From contig NZ_CP031555.1 of NCBI RefSeq assembly GCF_003403095.1, positions 2,212,001-2,276,000 of the forward strand: a stretch of 64,000 nucleotides of DNA, written 5' to 3'. Numbering within the stretch: position 1 is the stretch's first letter; each line of letters begins with the position of its first letter. Under the pieces are notes generated by a model. It had not been told where the DNA came from, ran no database searches, and was given only the letters and a program-made list of their open reading frames with translations. This document shows, piece by piece, positions 19,081-28,059 of the stretch. The stretch comes from Thalassospira indica (GTDB lineage: Bacteria; Pseudomonadota; Alphaproteobacteria; Rhodospirillales; Thalassospiraceae). A program made the translations under genes and the position numbers.

Positions 19081-19553
19081 AGCGTGCCACACTCCTTTGG
19101 ACGATAAGATAACGGGCCGAAATTCGCCCGGAGAACCGTATTTTCGGAAGGGTGGATTTTGCCAAATTCCCGACCGGGCGTACATAATTTCTGCTGCGCG
19201 ATAAGCCATGACTTCGCGTTTCTGTCAATCTTTGCGTCGTCAAACGGTGCAATTTTTACGTCGAAATCCTGTATATGATCGCAATGCGGTGCAACAGATC
19301 TTAACCGCAGCGTGCATGCCAAAGACTTGCAACAGGCAAGCAATGCAAGTATGACCTTCAATTCCTTGGAATGCCTGCAGTTGTGAACATCTGCAGCGGA
19401 AGTTATCGTTGCCGTGTGCCATCCGGGCAGTGTAGTATAATCGTACCAATTTACTTATTTCGATTGTGATTATTCTCCTGCCGGGAGCCCGGGGGAGGTT
19501 GGCACTGTCTGACACTGGTCTGACATTGGCAGCCGATATACTGAAAGGCACGT
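19081..19553. other. Divergent intergenic region of about 470 bases
   Basis: No gene is supported. A TATAAT hexamer at 19436-19441 could be the -10 of a promoter for the GNAT-Rrf2 pair, about 110 bases ahead of its start, but no good -35 is seen 16-18 bases upstream. A short open frame at 19240-19551 on the minus strand has low-complexity composition and no ribosome site. Confidence 0.4.
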
Positions 19554-20054
19554 ATGGTGGACGCTGCGCAAAACACGCCGGGATATAACCTGGTTACAAT
19601 TGGCGAGCATAAAATCAATATTCGTCCGGCGGTTCAGGCAGATCTCGCCAATGTTGTCGATCTTGATGACCGGACCACGGGACTGCGCAAGCCGGATTAC
19701 TGGGACGACCTGTTTACCCGTTATGGCAACCGCAAGGATTCCCGTTTCTTCCTGATTGCCGAAGAAAACGGCACGCTTCTTGGCTGCATTTTTGGTGAAG
19801 TCCGGTCGTGGGAATTCAATTCCGTGCCGTGCGGCTGGGTTGGCACCGTTAGTGTCGAACCGGACCTGCGCATGGGCGGGATCGGTACCATCCTTTATAA
19901 CGAAATCTGCCGCTGTTTCCGGAAGGCCGGGGTGACCAAAATCCGGACCATGATCCCGCGCGATGCGACCGATTTGATGTCGTTCTTCCGCGCGCAGGGC
20001 ATGATGGCGGGACCATTCATCCAGCTGGAAACAGATATGGAAGAGGGGGAATAA
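19554..20054 (+). CDS. GNAT family N-acetyltransferase
   Basis: The 166-residue enzyme has a GNAT fold. INIRPAVQADLANVVDLD starts the domain, VGTVSVEPDLRMGGIGTILYNEI contains the acetyl-CoA pyrophosphate loop (R-x-x-G-x-G), and FFRAQGMMAGPFIQLE closes it. The substrate is unknown. Its stop is 4 bases before an Rrf2-type regulator gene, so the two form an operon. The upstream ATG at 19554 has no strong ribosome site. Confidence 0.88.
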   Translation: MVDAAQNTPGYNLVTIGEHKINIRPAVQADLANVVDLDDRTTGLRKPDYWDDLFTRYGNRKDSRFFLIAEENGTLLGCIFGEVRSWEFNSVPCGWVGTVSVEPDLRMGGIGTILYNEICRCFRKAGVTKIRTMIPRDATDLMSFFRAQGMMAGPFIQLETDMEEGE

Positions 20055-20058
20055 GCCG

Positions 20059-20505
20059 ATGATGTCTTTGCAAAAGGCGACGCTGTTTGCCCTCTATGCC
20101 GTGCTGGAACTGGCCGAAGATACCGACCGCCAGCTTTCGGCATCGGAAATTGCCGAACGTTACAATATTTCGACCAACCATCTGGCAAAGGTCCTGCGCG
20201 ATCTGGGTCGGGCGGGGCTGGTTGAATCGGTTCGTGGTGCCGGTGGTGGTTACCGGTTTTGTGGCAATGCCAAGCGCACCACGCTTCTGGATGTTGTGCA
20301 ACTGTTTGAAGAGGTCGGCACAAGCCCGTCCAACAGCATCGTGCAGAATACCAATGCCGGTGCGGCGCTTTCGATGGTGATGGATGAGATCGAAGAGATC
20401 ACCCATGCGACATTGTTGTCGATCACCATCGAGACAATGCTGAAACTGATGCGCAAACGTCGCCCGGAAAAACCGACATCCACCGGATTGTTCCGCGCAG
20501 TTTAA
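20059..20505 (+). CDS. Rrf2 family transcriptional regulator without Fe-S cysteines
   Basis: The 148-residue regulator has the Rrf2 winged helix (ALYAVLELAEDTDRQLSASEIAERY, then ISTNHLAKVLRDLGRAGLVES and GAGGGYRFCGNAK). Fe-S-binding Rrf2 proteins such as IscR and NsrR carry three clustered cysteines after the wing. Here that region (VGTSPSNSIVQNTNAGAA) contains none, and the only Cys is in the wing (RFCGN). It therefore probably does not bind a cluster through the usual ligands and senses something else. It is coupled to the GNAT gene before it. A strong terminator follows. Confidence 0.88.
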   Translation: MMSLQKATLFALYAVLELAEDTDRQLSASEIAERYNISTNHLAKVLRDLGRAGLVESVRGAGGGYRFCGNAKRTTLLDVVQLFEEVGTSPSNSIVQNTNAGAALSMVMDEIEEITHATLLSITIETMLKLMRKRRPEKPTSTGLFRAV

Positions 20506-20541
20506 CGCACAGATCCAGGCACAAATACCTACCAGATAGAC

Positions 20542-20574
20542 AAAAGGCCGTCAGATTGCTCTGACGGCCTTTTT
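20542..20574 (+). terminator. Bidirectional terminator between Rrf2 and the helicase
   Basis: AAAGGCCGTCAGA and TCTGACGGCCTTT form a 13-bp stem with a TTGC loop. T follows on the plus strand and the mirrored A-run serves the convergent helicase gene. Confidence 0.92.
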
Positions 20575-20596
20575 GATTGGCGAACGCGCGGCGGGC

Positions 20597-22462
20597 TTAG
20601 CTTTCGCTTTCTGCCGGGGCCGGTTCTGCTGATGCCTGGGCGGTATCCGAAGCCTTGTCAGCAGCTTCTGCCTTTGGGGCAGCCTTCTTGCGCGGACGGC
20701 GCGGTGCGCGTTTTTTGACTTCCTTGGCCGGTGCAGCGTCGGACTTTGCATCGCTTGCGGTTTCGGCCGGTGCCTCGGTTGCTACTGGGGCAGCATCCTC
20801 TGCCGGTGCTTCGTCGCTGGCCTTTTTGGTCGAACGGCGCGGCTTTCTGGCCGTCGTTGATTTCGACTTTTCAGCAGCAGGCTTGCGCTTGGCCGTGGTG
20901 GTCTTTTTCGGTGCTTCTTCTTCGTCGTCAGAAGGCTTTTTGCCAAGGCTTGAGGCCGGCACTTCTGTCAGAAGGAAGCTTGGAACGTGATCGCCAAAGC
21001 CGATGACTGTTTTGTCATCGCGGTCTTCACGATCACGACGATTGTTGCGGTTGTTACGGTCATTCCGATCGTTGCGATCATTACGCTCGGTCCGATCCGG
21101 ACGCTCGGTGCGGTTGCGATCAGTGTTGCCCGCGTTGTTGCGCGCGTCGCGTACCGGTGCCTTGGGGGCGTCGTCGGCGTCTTTTTGCGGTTGCGCGTCG
21201 GATTTGGCCGGGGACGGGGCGTCAGTTGCCGCTTCCTTTTTATCCGATCTTGCCGGACGGGCGGGTTTGTCGTCACGCGTATTGGGCTTGCGGCTTTTCT
21301 TGTTGCGACGCTTCTTGCCGGTGAAGTCCAACTCGAGCGTCTCGATGCCTTCAAGTTCGGTCAGCGGGATGTCCATATTGATGGATTTGTTGATCGCAGC
21401 AACAAGTTTGCCATCCTCTGGCACGGCTAGGGTAAAGGCCTTGCCATCGCGGCCTGCGCGACCGGTACGACCGGTACGGTGCACGTAATCTTCGGCATTG
21501 AACGGTACGTCAAAGTTAAAGACGTGCGAAACATCGGCAACGTCAATACCGCGTGCGGCCACGTCCGAGCAGACCAGAAGGGTGATCTCGCCGGTTTTGA
21601 ACTTTGCCAGCGTTTCGGTACGTTCGCTTTGCGCCAGATCGCCATGCATGCGACCAGCATTGAAGCCGTGCTTGGTCAGCGATTTATAGAGAATGTCGAC
21701 GTCTTTTTTGCGGTTACAGAACACAAAAGCGTTGCGGACATCTTCGGCGCGGATCAGGCGGCGCAGGGCTTCGCGCTTGTCGAAATCATCAATGACAAGG
21801 AGCTTGTGTTCAACCGTGGTTGCCATCGTCGAAGGTGGCGATACGGTGATTTCCTTGGGATTGGACAGGAACTTGTCGGCAAGGCGTTTGATTTCCTTGG
21901 GCATGGTCGCCGAGAAGAAAAGCGTCTGGCGCTGCTTGGGCAGCATGTTGACGATCTTTTCGATGTCGGGAATGAAGCCCATGTCGAGCATGCGGTCGGC
22001 TTCGTCAATTACAAGAAGTTTGCAATCAGACAACAGCAGTTTGCCGCGCTCAAACGTATCAATCAGGCGGCCCGGCGTCGCGATGATGACATCGGCACCT
22101 TTTTCAAGAACCTTGCCTTGCTCGGCAGCAGATTCGCCACCAATAATCAACGCCTTGGATAGCGAGATATATTTGCCATAGGTGTCAAAGTTTGCAGCAA
22201 CCTGGGTGGCCAGTTCGCGGGTCGGCTCCAGAATGATGGAACGTGGCATCCGCATGCGGGCCCGGCCATGATGGAGAATATCAAGCATCGGCAGGGTGAA
22301 GCTGGCCGTTTTGCCCGTACCCGTTTGCGCACAGCCCAGAATGTCGCGTGCCATCAGCACCGACGGAATAGCTTGGGCCTGGATCGGGGTTGGGGTGTCG
22401 TAGCCGGCGTCTGCGACGGCTTTGAGGATATCTTCGCTCAGACCGAGATCGGCGAAATTCAT
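20597..22462 (-). CDS. DEAD-box ATP-dependent RNA helicase with long disordered C-terminal tail
   Basis: The 621-residue protein starts at the ATG complementary to 22460-22462. Helicase motifs appear in order: the Q motif (YDTPTPIQAQAIP), Walker A AQTGTGKT near residue 46-53, PTRELA, VIDEADRMLDMGF, SAT, the C-terminal ARGIDVADV and HRTGRTGRAG. This is the RhlE-like core of about 380 residues. The remaining 240 residues are low-complexity: a run of Arg/Asn/Asp (repeats of NDRNDRNDRNNRNNRR type) and then an Ala/Lys/Pro-rich basic tail. Such tails bind RNA non-specifically. It probably remodels rRNA or mRNA structure, including in the cold. Confidence 0.94.
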   Translation of the reverse strand: MNFADLGLSEDILKAVADAGYDTPTPIQAQAIPSVLMARDILGCAQTGTGKTASFTLPMLDILHHGRARMRMPRSIILEPTRELATQVAANFDTYGKYISLSKALIIGGESAAEQGKVLEKGADVIIATPGRLIDTFERGKLLLSDCKLLVIDEADRMLDMGFIPDIEKIVNMLPKQRQTLFFSATMPKEIKRLADKFLSNPKEITVSPPSTMATTVEHKLLVIDDFDKREALRRLIRAEDVRNAFVFCNRKKDVDILYKSLTKHGFNAGRMHGDLAQSERTETLAKFKTGEITLLVCSDVAARGIDVADVSHVFNFDVPFNAEDYVHRTGRTGRAGRDGKAFTLAVPEDGKLVAAINKSINMDIPLTELEGIETLELDFTGKKRRNKKSRKPNTRDDKPARPARSDKKEAATDAPSPAKSDAQPQKDADDAPKAPVRDARNNAGNTDRNRTERPDRTERNDRNDRNDRNNRNNRRDREDRDDKTVIGFGDHVPSFLLTEVPASSLGKKPSDDEEEAPKKTTTAKRKPAAEKSKSTTARKPRRSTKKASDEAPAEDAAPVATEAPAETASDAKSDAAPAKEVKKRAPRRPRKKAAPKAEAADKASDTAQASAEPAPAESES

Positions 22463-22667
22463 ATGGTTCGTTTTCCCGCAAAGAAATGCGTTAAGGTTAA
22501 GCGGATCGCTAGAAATCTGATTGCGTCGTAAAGCCAACCCTTAATTAAGTCAAGAAAAACGCCGCTTAATTGCCTTGGAAAACCCATTCGGCGGGCTTTG
22601 AGAGGCTTGTTTGCAACAATTTGACAGCGTAATCTGCCTCAACAGCTCATACTCGGGGAGAAAAACA

Positions 22668-23234
22668 GTGCTGATGGACGCAACCCGTTCAAGTTTGCTG
22701 ATAATCGACGTTCAGGAAAAACTCTATCCGGCCTGTCTGGAACCGGATCAGATCATCGCCAATTGCTGTTTTCTGATCAAATGCGCCAATCGCCTTGAGG
22801 TGCCGGTGATCGTTACCGAACAGTATCCCAAGGGACTTGGTCATACGGCCAAACCGATTGTCGATCTTCTGGAAAAGCCGGGTGATGCTGCTGAGGGCGG
22901 CAATGTCGTTTCCAAGGTGGCATTTTCCGCCGTTCCGGCCGATGGCTTCATCGAAAAGATGGAAGAAAATCAGGGGCGTGATCAGGTGGTGGTTGCGGGC
23001 ATGGAAACCCATGTCTGTGTGCTGCAAACGGTGATGGACCTGATCGAACGCGGTCGGGAGGTCTATGTCGTCTCCGATGCTGTGACATCGCGCAGCCAGC
23101 ATGACAAGATTTTCGGTCTTGAGCGCATGCGCGATGCCGGGGCAAAGATCGTGACCCGCGAAAGCGTGATGTTTGAATGGCTTCGGGTGGCAGGCACGCC
23201 GGAGTTCAAGGAACTGAGTGCGCTGATTAAATGA
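22668..23234 (+). CDS. Isochorismatase-like cysteine hydrolase
   Basis: With the GTG start at 22668 (GGGGAG 7 bases upstream) the protein has 188 residues; an ATG at 22674 is the alternative. The triad is intact: LLIIDVQEKL (Asp14), VVSKVAFSA (Lys83) and VVAGMETHVCVLQT (Cys117). The ETHVCVLQT motif matches the YcaC-like / isochorismatase-domain group (ISOC1/2). Substrate unknown. It overlaps the next gene by 4 bases (ATGA), so the two hydrolases are translationally coupled. Confidence 0.88.
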   Translation: MLMDATRSSLLIIDVQEKLYPACLEPDQIIANCCFLIKCANRLEVPVIVTEQYPKGLGHTAKPIVDLLEKPGDAAEGGNVVSKVAFSAVPADGFIEKMEENQGRDQVVVAGMETHVCVLQTVMDLIERGREVYVVSDAVTSRSQHDKIFGLERMRDAGAKIVTRESVMFEWLRVAGTPEFKELSALIK

Positions 23235-23992
23235 GCTCGACTTCAAAGAAGGCTACCGGGCACGCCGATGGTGATGGCGTGCCCGTTGTGTTTTTGTCCG
23301 GCATGCTGGCCGATCAGCGTATGTGGCATCGGGCGATTACCGCATATGGTGATATTGACGATCCGGCCAAGCTCGTACTTAAGCCGGTATTCTGCGAATT
23401 GTTTGATCAGGATACGGTTGCGGATATGGCGCGTGCAGTGCTTGAAACCGCGCCGGATCGCTTTGCGCTCGTCGGTATGTCGATGGGGGGCTATGCAGCG
23501 TTTGAAATCCTGCGTCAGGCCCTGGGACGTGTCAGTCACCTGATGCTGGTTAATACAAGGGCAACGGCCGACAGCGAGGCGGTGCGACGTCGGCGTTTGT
23601 TGCTGTCGCGGATTGTCGCGGGCAAGACGCCGTTTGTCGCAGTCAATGACGGCATGCTTGATGAGATGCTCCACCCCGATAACCGCAATGACAATGCATT
23701 GGTTTCACTGCTGACCAAGATGGGCGATGCGTGCGGGGTGGGGGTGTTTGAACGCCAGAACCATGCGGTTGCGACCCGCCCGGATAGCATGGCGGATCTT
23801 CGCAATATTGCCGTGCCATGCAGCGTTATTGTCGGTACGCATGACCGGATCATAAGCCCTGAAAGCCACCGGGAGATGGCGGATGCGATCAAAGGGGGGG
23901 CGTTTACCATCGTCCCAGGGGCAGGGCACTATGTACCGCTAGAAGCGCCAAAAGCATTTGCCAAGGGGTTGTTGGACCTTTTGTCGCGTTAA
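23231..23992 (+). CDS. Alpha/beta hydrolase fold protein
   Basis: The 253-residue protein has an alpha/beta hydrolase fold. VVFLSGMLADQRMW forms the oxyanion strand, LVGMSMGGYAAFEIL carries the nucleophile Ser, VGTHDRIISPESH the Asp and VPGAGHYVPLEAP the His. The pattern resembles the MenH/BioH-type hydrolases that act on small esters or acyl groups. The start ATG overlaps the stop of the preceding hydrolase, so they share a transcript and perhaps a pathway. Substrate unknown. Confidence 0.88.
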   Translation: MSSTSKKATGHADGDGVPVVFLSGMLADQRMWHRAITAYGDIDDPAKLVLKPVFCELFDQDTVADMARAVLETAPDRFALVGMSMGGYAAFEILRQALGRVSHLMLVNTRATADSEAVRRRRLLLSRIVAGKTPFVAVNDGMLDEMLHPDNRNDNALVSLLTKMGDACGVGVFERQNHAVATRPDSMADLRNIAVPCSVIVGTHDRIISPESHREMADAIKGGAFTIVPGAGHYVPLEAPKAFAKGLLDLLSR

Positions 23993-24014
23993 AGCGTGAC
24001 GTCTGATCAGATGC

Positions 24015-24596
24015 TTAACAGCCCGGGACACGGCGGGAGCAACGGTCATCATTCTGATTGCGGATATGGCGAGGGAACAGTTGGTGACTTAGCGTATCCG
24101 CACTATCGACCAGTTGGGTTTGGAAGGTATCGCTTTTGAAGCGGGCGCGGGTTTGCGAAATCACTTTATCCCCGACACAAAAGCCGAACCGCACAATGAT
24201 TTGATCCGATATTCCATCCATTTTGGCCGATTGTGGCTCGGTACACATGTTGCCGCCAAAGGTCGATTGGGTAGGATTGACGACGGCAACCAACCGGTTT
24301 TCAGGTTTAAGGGTTTGCGTATCGGTGATGTCATCAGAATTGGTGATGAAGGTCAGGCGCGGCGGAAAGCCATGATTTGACAGCGCAGCGGACCATGCCG
24401 TATCGGGCAGGGTGTTGTTGGCATCGACAACGTCAAGTATCATGATCTGACTTGGTGCACCTGCGACCTTGAAGCTCTGGACTTCGCTGACGCTATAGTT
24501 TGGCGGTTCAATCAAGGCAGCGCCACATCCGCTGAGCAGTGTCAGTACACCCAATGCACTGATAGGAGCCAGTTTAAAACGGTTGCGTGTGATCAT
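24015..24596 (-). CDS. Hypothetical lipoprotein
   Basis: The 193-residue protein starts at the ATG complementary to 24594-24596, with AAAGGA upstream. The lipobox LLSGC places the lipidated Cys at residue 24. The mature part has NYSVSEVQSFKVAGAPSQIMILDV, then a mixed beta-rich domain with two further cysteines (GNMCTEPQ and RFGFCVGD). The C-terminus is basic. I do not recognise a family. It is convergent with the hydrolase pair and probably monocistronic. Confidence 0.65.
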   Translation of the reverse strand: MITRNRFKLAPISALGVLTLLSGCGAALIEPPNYSVSEVQSFKVAGAPSQIMILDVVDANNTLPDTAWSAALSNHGFPPRLTFITNSDDITDTQTLKPENRLVAVVNPTQSTFGGNMCTEPQSAKMDGISDQIIVRFGFCVGDKVISQTRARFKSDTFQTQLVDSADTLSHQLFPRHIRNQNDDRCSRRVPGC

Positions 24597-24737
24597 CGAA
24601 TTTATCCTTTGGTGGGGCAACATTTACTGACCGAAAACATGATCCTTCAATGTGAATTTGTTGGGGCACCATGACATAGGAATACTTTTGGCATCTGCCT
24701 GTCTTAGCTGAGATAGTCGACCAACATGCTCGGGATC

Positions 24738-24772
24738 GAAAAAACAAAAACCCGGCGCAAAGGCCGGGTTTT
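24738..24772 (-). terminator. Terminator of parE
   Basis: AAAACCCGGCCTTTGCGCCGGGTTTTT on the minus strand (stem AAACCCGGC / GCCGGGTTT) is followed by a T-rich run TTTGTTTTTT. It lies just past the parE stop at 24794. Confidence 0.88.
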
Positions 24773-24793
24773 GTCGGTTGTGGTGCGTGCCGA

Positions 24794-26776
24794 TCAGACG
24801 TCAATATCTTCGACGAAGCGGGCGTGTTCCTGAATGAACTGGAAACGCAGCTCCGGCTTTTTACCCATCAGGCGGGTTACAAGGTCCTTTGTCTGTCCGC
24901 GGGCATCCGGTTCAGCCGCATCGGGCAGGGTGACACGCAAAAGCGTGCGTTTCTTGTGTGCCATGGTGGTTTCGCGCAGCTGTTGCGGCGGCATTTCACC
25001 CAGACCCTTAAATCGGGAAATCTCAACCTTGTTCGGGTTCTTGAACTCGGTTTCCAGGATAACTTCCTTTTCGGCGTCATCCATGGCGTAGATTGACTTG
25101 CCACCCTGGGTCAGGCGGTAAAGCGGCGGCATTGCCAGATACAGATGGCCGTTTTCGATCAGGCCAGGCATTTCCTGATAGAAGAAGGTCATCAGAAGGG
25201 ATGCGATATGGGCGCCATCGACGTCAGCATCGGTCATGATGATGATGCGTTCATAGCGCAGATCACCCAGCCGGAAATCAGACCCCGAACCGCAGCCAAA
25301 GGCTTCGATCATGTCCTTGATTTCCTGGTTGGCCATCATCTTTTCATAGGTGGCCGATGCCACGTTCAGGATCTTGCCACGCAGCGGCAGGACGGCCTGC
25401 GTTTCACGGTCACGGGCCTGCTTGGCAGAACCACCTGCAGAGTCACCCTCCACCAGGAAGATTTCAGTGCCAGCCGCGATTGAACGCGAACAGTCGGCAA
25501 GCTTGCCCGGCAGGCGCAGGCGGCGTGTGGCCGACTGACGCTTGGTTTCCTTTTTCTCCTTTCGGCGCTGACGTTCCTCGGCGCGCAGGATGATGCGTTC
25601 CAGCAGACGCTTGGCGTTTTCGGTATCCCCGGTCAGCCAGTGGTCAAAGTGGTCACGCACTGCGGTTTCAACCAGTTTGGTCGCACCCTGAGTGCCCAGC
25701 TTTTCCTTGGTCTGGCCCTGGAATTGAGGATCGGGAATAAACACCGACAGCATGATGCAGCCGCCGCCAAAGACGTCCTCGGCGGTGATGGCTGCGGCCT
25801 TTTTCTGACCCAGCATATCGCCATAGGCCTTGATCGCCTTGGTTATGGCATAACGGAAACCGGCTTCGTGCGTGCCGCCAAGCGGGGTCGGTACGGTGTT
25901 ACAGTAAGAATGGAAATAGCCTTCACCGCTTTCTGGCCAGCCGATGGCCCATTCAACACGCCCGGCACTTTCAGAAAATTTGGCTTCGCCTGCGAACGGA
26001 CGGTCTGTGACCATCTCGCGGCCCTCAAGCGTCATCTCGAGGTAGTCAAGAATGCCGTTCGGGAACTTCAGGACTTCCTGCTGCGGGGTCGGGTCGTCAC
26101 TGGTCAGAAGGCTTGGGTCAACCGACCAGCGGATTTCAACACCCTTGTACAGATAGGCCTTGGAGCGCGCCATACGGAAGATGGTCGCTGCCTTGAGCTT
26201 GGCGCGGGTGCCGAAAATCTCGGGGTCGGGTCTGAAAATAACGGTGGTGCCGCGACGATTGTTTATCGCGCCGCCATCCTGAAGCGGACCCAGCGGAGTG
26301 CCCTTGGAATATTCCTGAAACACCATCTTGCGATCACGGCAGACTTCAACGCGGAATTTGTCGGTTAGCGCGTTCACCACCGACATACCGACACCGTGCA
26401 AACCGCCCGAGGTCTCATAGGCCTTGCCAGAGAACTTACCACCCGAGTGCAGCGTGGTCAGGATCACCTCAAGCGCTGATTTGTCCGGAAATTTCGGATG
26501 CGGGTCGGTCGGAATACCACGCCCGTTATCGCGTACCAGCACAGTGTTGTCTGGCTGCAATTCCAGTTCGATCCAGTCGGCGTGGCCAGCAACTGCTTCG
26601 TCCATCGAGTTGTCGAGAATTTCCGCGACCAGATGATGCAATGCGGCATCATCGGTGCCGCCGATATACATACCGGGGCGTCGACGGACGGGCTCAAGGC
26701 CCTCGAGAACTTCAATATCCTTGGCGGAATAGGCTTTATCGGTGGACTGGTTTGAATCTTCAAAAAGGTCGGTCAT
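24794..26776 (-). CDS. parE: DNA topoisomerase IV subunit B
   Basis: The 660-residue protein is the ATPase subunit of topoisomerase IV, which decatenates daughter chromosomes together with ParC. It has a GHKL ATPase ([58 protein letters not shown]). The transducer follows, then the TOPRIM with [31 protein letters not shown]. The PLRGKILNV block and the length (GyrB is about 800) distinguish ParE from GyrB. The C-terminus carries [15 protein letters not shown]. parC is not in this window. Confidence 0.95.
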   Translation of the reverse strand: MTDLFEDSNQSTDKAYSAKDIEVLEGLEPVRRRPGMYIGGTDDAALHHLVAEILDNSMDEAVAGHADWIELELQPDNTVLVRDNGRGIPTDPHPKFPDKSALEVILTTLHSGGKFSGKAYETSGGLHGVGMSVVNALTDKFRVEVCRDRKMVFQEYSKGTPLGPLQDGGAINNRRGTTVIFRPDPEIFGTRAKLKAATIFRMARSKAYLYKGVEIRWSVDPSLLTSDDPTPQQEVLKFPNGILDYLEMTLEGREMVTDRPFAGEAKFSESAGRVEWAIGWPESGEGYFHSYCNTVPTPLGGTHEAGFRYAITKAIKAYGDMLGQKKAAAITAEDVFGGGCIMLSVFIPDPQFQGQTKEKLGTQGATKLVETAVRDHFDHWLTGDTENAKRLLERIILRAEERQRRKEKKETKRQSATRRLRLPGKLADCSRSIAAGTEIFLVEGDSAGGSAKQARDRETQAVLPLRGKILNVASATYEKMMANQEIKDMIEAFGCGSGSDFRLGDLRYERIIIMTDADVDGAHIASLLMTFFYQEMPGLIENGHLYLAMPPLYRLTQGGKSIYAMDDAEKEVILETEFKNPNKVEISRFKGLGEMPPQQLRETTMAHKKRTLLRVTLPDAAEPDARGQTKDLVTRLMGKKPELRFQFIQEHARFVEDIDV

Positions 26777-27071
26777 GCCCCGGAACGCAACTTCTTTTAT
26801 TGTGTTAAAACAAGGTCCAATACCGTATATCTGTTCTTCGATATTATGGTCTTGGAAGCCTCGGCGCTAAACGAGTACCATATCTTTATCGGTTCGTACC
26901 AGATGATCGGTGCGCACCGACAATAAAAATGTGTTTTTGAATCCAATGCAAGTGATGGTCGCTACTTCCGACCATAATTTTGCCGGGCTTGGACGCAGAA
27001 AACCGCGACCGGGAGGTCCAATAAAAAAATGGCGTGCCGTAACAGGCGTGCCGCCAACTGGAGTGAGCCTA

Positions 27072-27500
27072 ATGGCGACTGAGAAAGACCAATCCCTTCT
27101 TGCGGAAAGCACGATGCCGCGCGGTGAACTTTGCACCCGAACTCTTGCCATGCCCGCCGATACCAACCCAAGTGGCGATATTTTTGGTGGTTGGTTGATG
27201 TCGCAGATGGATATCGCCGGTGGCGTGATGGCAAGTCAGGTCGCCGAAGGGCGTGTTGCGACCATTGCAGTGGACGGCATGACTTTTCATCGCCCGGTCT
27301 ATGTCGGCGATACAGTCTGCGTTTATGGCGACATAGAGAAGATCGGCAATACATCGATTGTGCTGCATCTTGAATCCTGGGTGCTCCGCCGCAATCAACC
27401 GCCACGCATCAAAGTGACCGAGGCGACATTTACCTTTGTCGCGATTGACGCCGAAGGTCGACCGCGCCCGGTACGCAAGGATGAGACTCTAAGCTTGTAG
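27072..27500 (+). CDS. yciA: Acyl-CoA thioesterase, YciA-like hotdog fold
   Basis: The 142-residue protein starts at the ATG at 27072, with GGAG 8 bases upstream; upstream in-frame codons are not conserved. ADTNPSGDIFGGWLMSQMDIAGG is the classic hotdog active-site segment, followed by VDGMTFHRPVYVGDTVCVYG and TEATFTFVAID. YciA hydrolyses short and medium acyl-CoAs and helps recycle CoA. Its 3-prime end overlaps that of the convergent gene on the other strand by 12 bases. Confidence 0.92.
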   Translation: MATEKDQSLLAESTMPRGELCTRTLAMPADTNPSGDIFGGWLMSQMDIAGGVMASQVAEGRVATIAVDGMTFHRPVYVGDTVCVYGDIEKIGNTSIVLHLESWVLRRNQPPRIKVTEATFTFVAIDAEGRPRPVRKDETLSL

Positions 27501-28043
27501 TTGGTTAAGTTGCGCATCATCCCATAGCTGCATTTCTATGAATGGCTGCAGCCCTGAGTGTGAGTTGCAATCGTTTGTTGGCATACCCCATTTCTGAACT
27601 GCATCGTTCAAGCTTCTAAGTGTGAACAACGTTTTCGGAAAAGGAGGATATTGCCTGTCACTGACGTGAGCATTTTCGAAGCAACTCATGCTGTCCGAAT
27701 AGGTAAAGGTAACAGTATTTTCTGAGAAACTTTCGAGAGGCAGTCGAAGGGATTTGGGGCGCATTGGATCTCGACCGTCAGCAAAGTTACCAACAAAGAA
27801 ATAAATTGGCGTGCTTCGGCGTGTGGAGCCGATTAGCTTTTGACGTTCGGTTCGTAGCCACTTTTCAACAGCTAATCGACGATCAAGATAGTTTTTCTTC
27901 AGTCTTGATTGAAGTGAACATCGAATCTCAGCAAGTATCAGTTCTGCTTCTGGTCTTGGCAGGTCGCAGATATTCTGGAAACGGCCTCTGATGGGATCGT
28001 AGTTATGTGTCACGATATCAGGTACGCTATTTCCAGTTATCAT
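27489..28043 (-). CDS. Protein of unknown function at the 3-prime end of the dpp operon (184 aa)
   Basis: The 184-residue protein starts at an ATG complementary to 28041-28043, 17 bases past the dipeptidase stop. It has no signal peptide or membrane helix. Features are a basic helical part (RSLQSRLKKNYLDRRLAVEKWL-like, with SRLKKNYLDRRLAVEKWLR) and STPIYFFVGNFADGRDPMRP. A C-terminal half contains TVTFTYSDSMSCFENAHVSDR and YPPFPKTLFTLRSLNDAV. Codon use is visibly more AT-rich than its neighbours. I do not recognise a family. It may be an addition at the end of the operon. Confidence 0.6.
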   Translation of the reverse strand: MITGNSVPDIVTHNYDPIRGRFQNICDLPRPEAELILAEIRCSLQSRLKKNYLDRRLAVEKWLRTERQKLIGSTRRSTPIYFFVGNFADGRDPMRPKSLRLPLESFSENTVTFTYSDSMSCFENAHVSDRQYPPFPKTLFTLRSLNDAVQKWGMPTNDCNSHSGLQPFIEMQLWDDAQLNQLQA

Positions 28044-28059
28044 CGCTGTGCCTAGTCCT

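Noticed and set aside
19240..19551. A 103-codon open frame on the minus strand upstream of the GNAT gene
   Set aside because: No ribosome site, odd Cys-rich composition, and it lies in a probable promoter region.
21003..21150. Repetitive DNA in the helicase gene as a possible CRISPR or tandem repeat
   Set aside because: The repetition encodes the low-complexity NDRNDRN region in frame. There are no uniform repeats with spacers.
21003..21488. Arg/Ser/Leu-rich open frames opposite the helicase tail
   Set aside because: They mirror the repetitive Arg/Asn/Asp codons of the helicase tail and have no protein-like signal.
25640..26368. A 242-codon open frame antisense to parE
   Set aside because: Shadow of the parE codon pattern, with no independent evidence.
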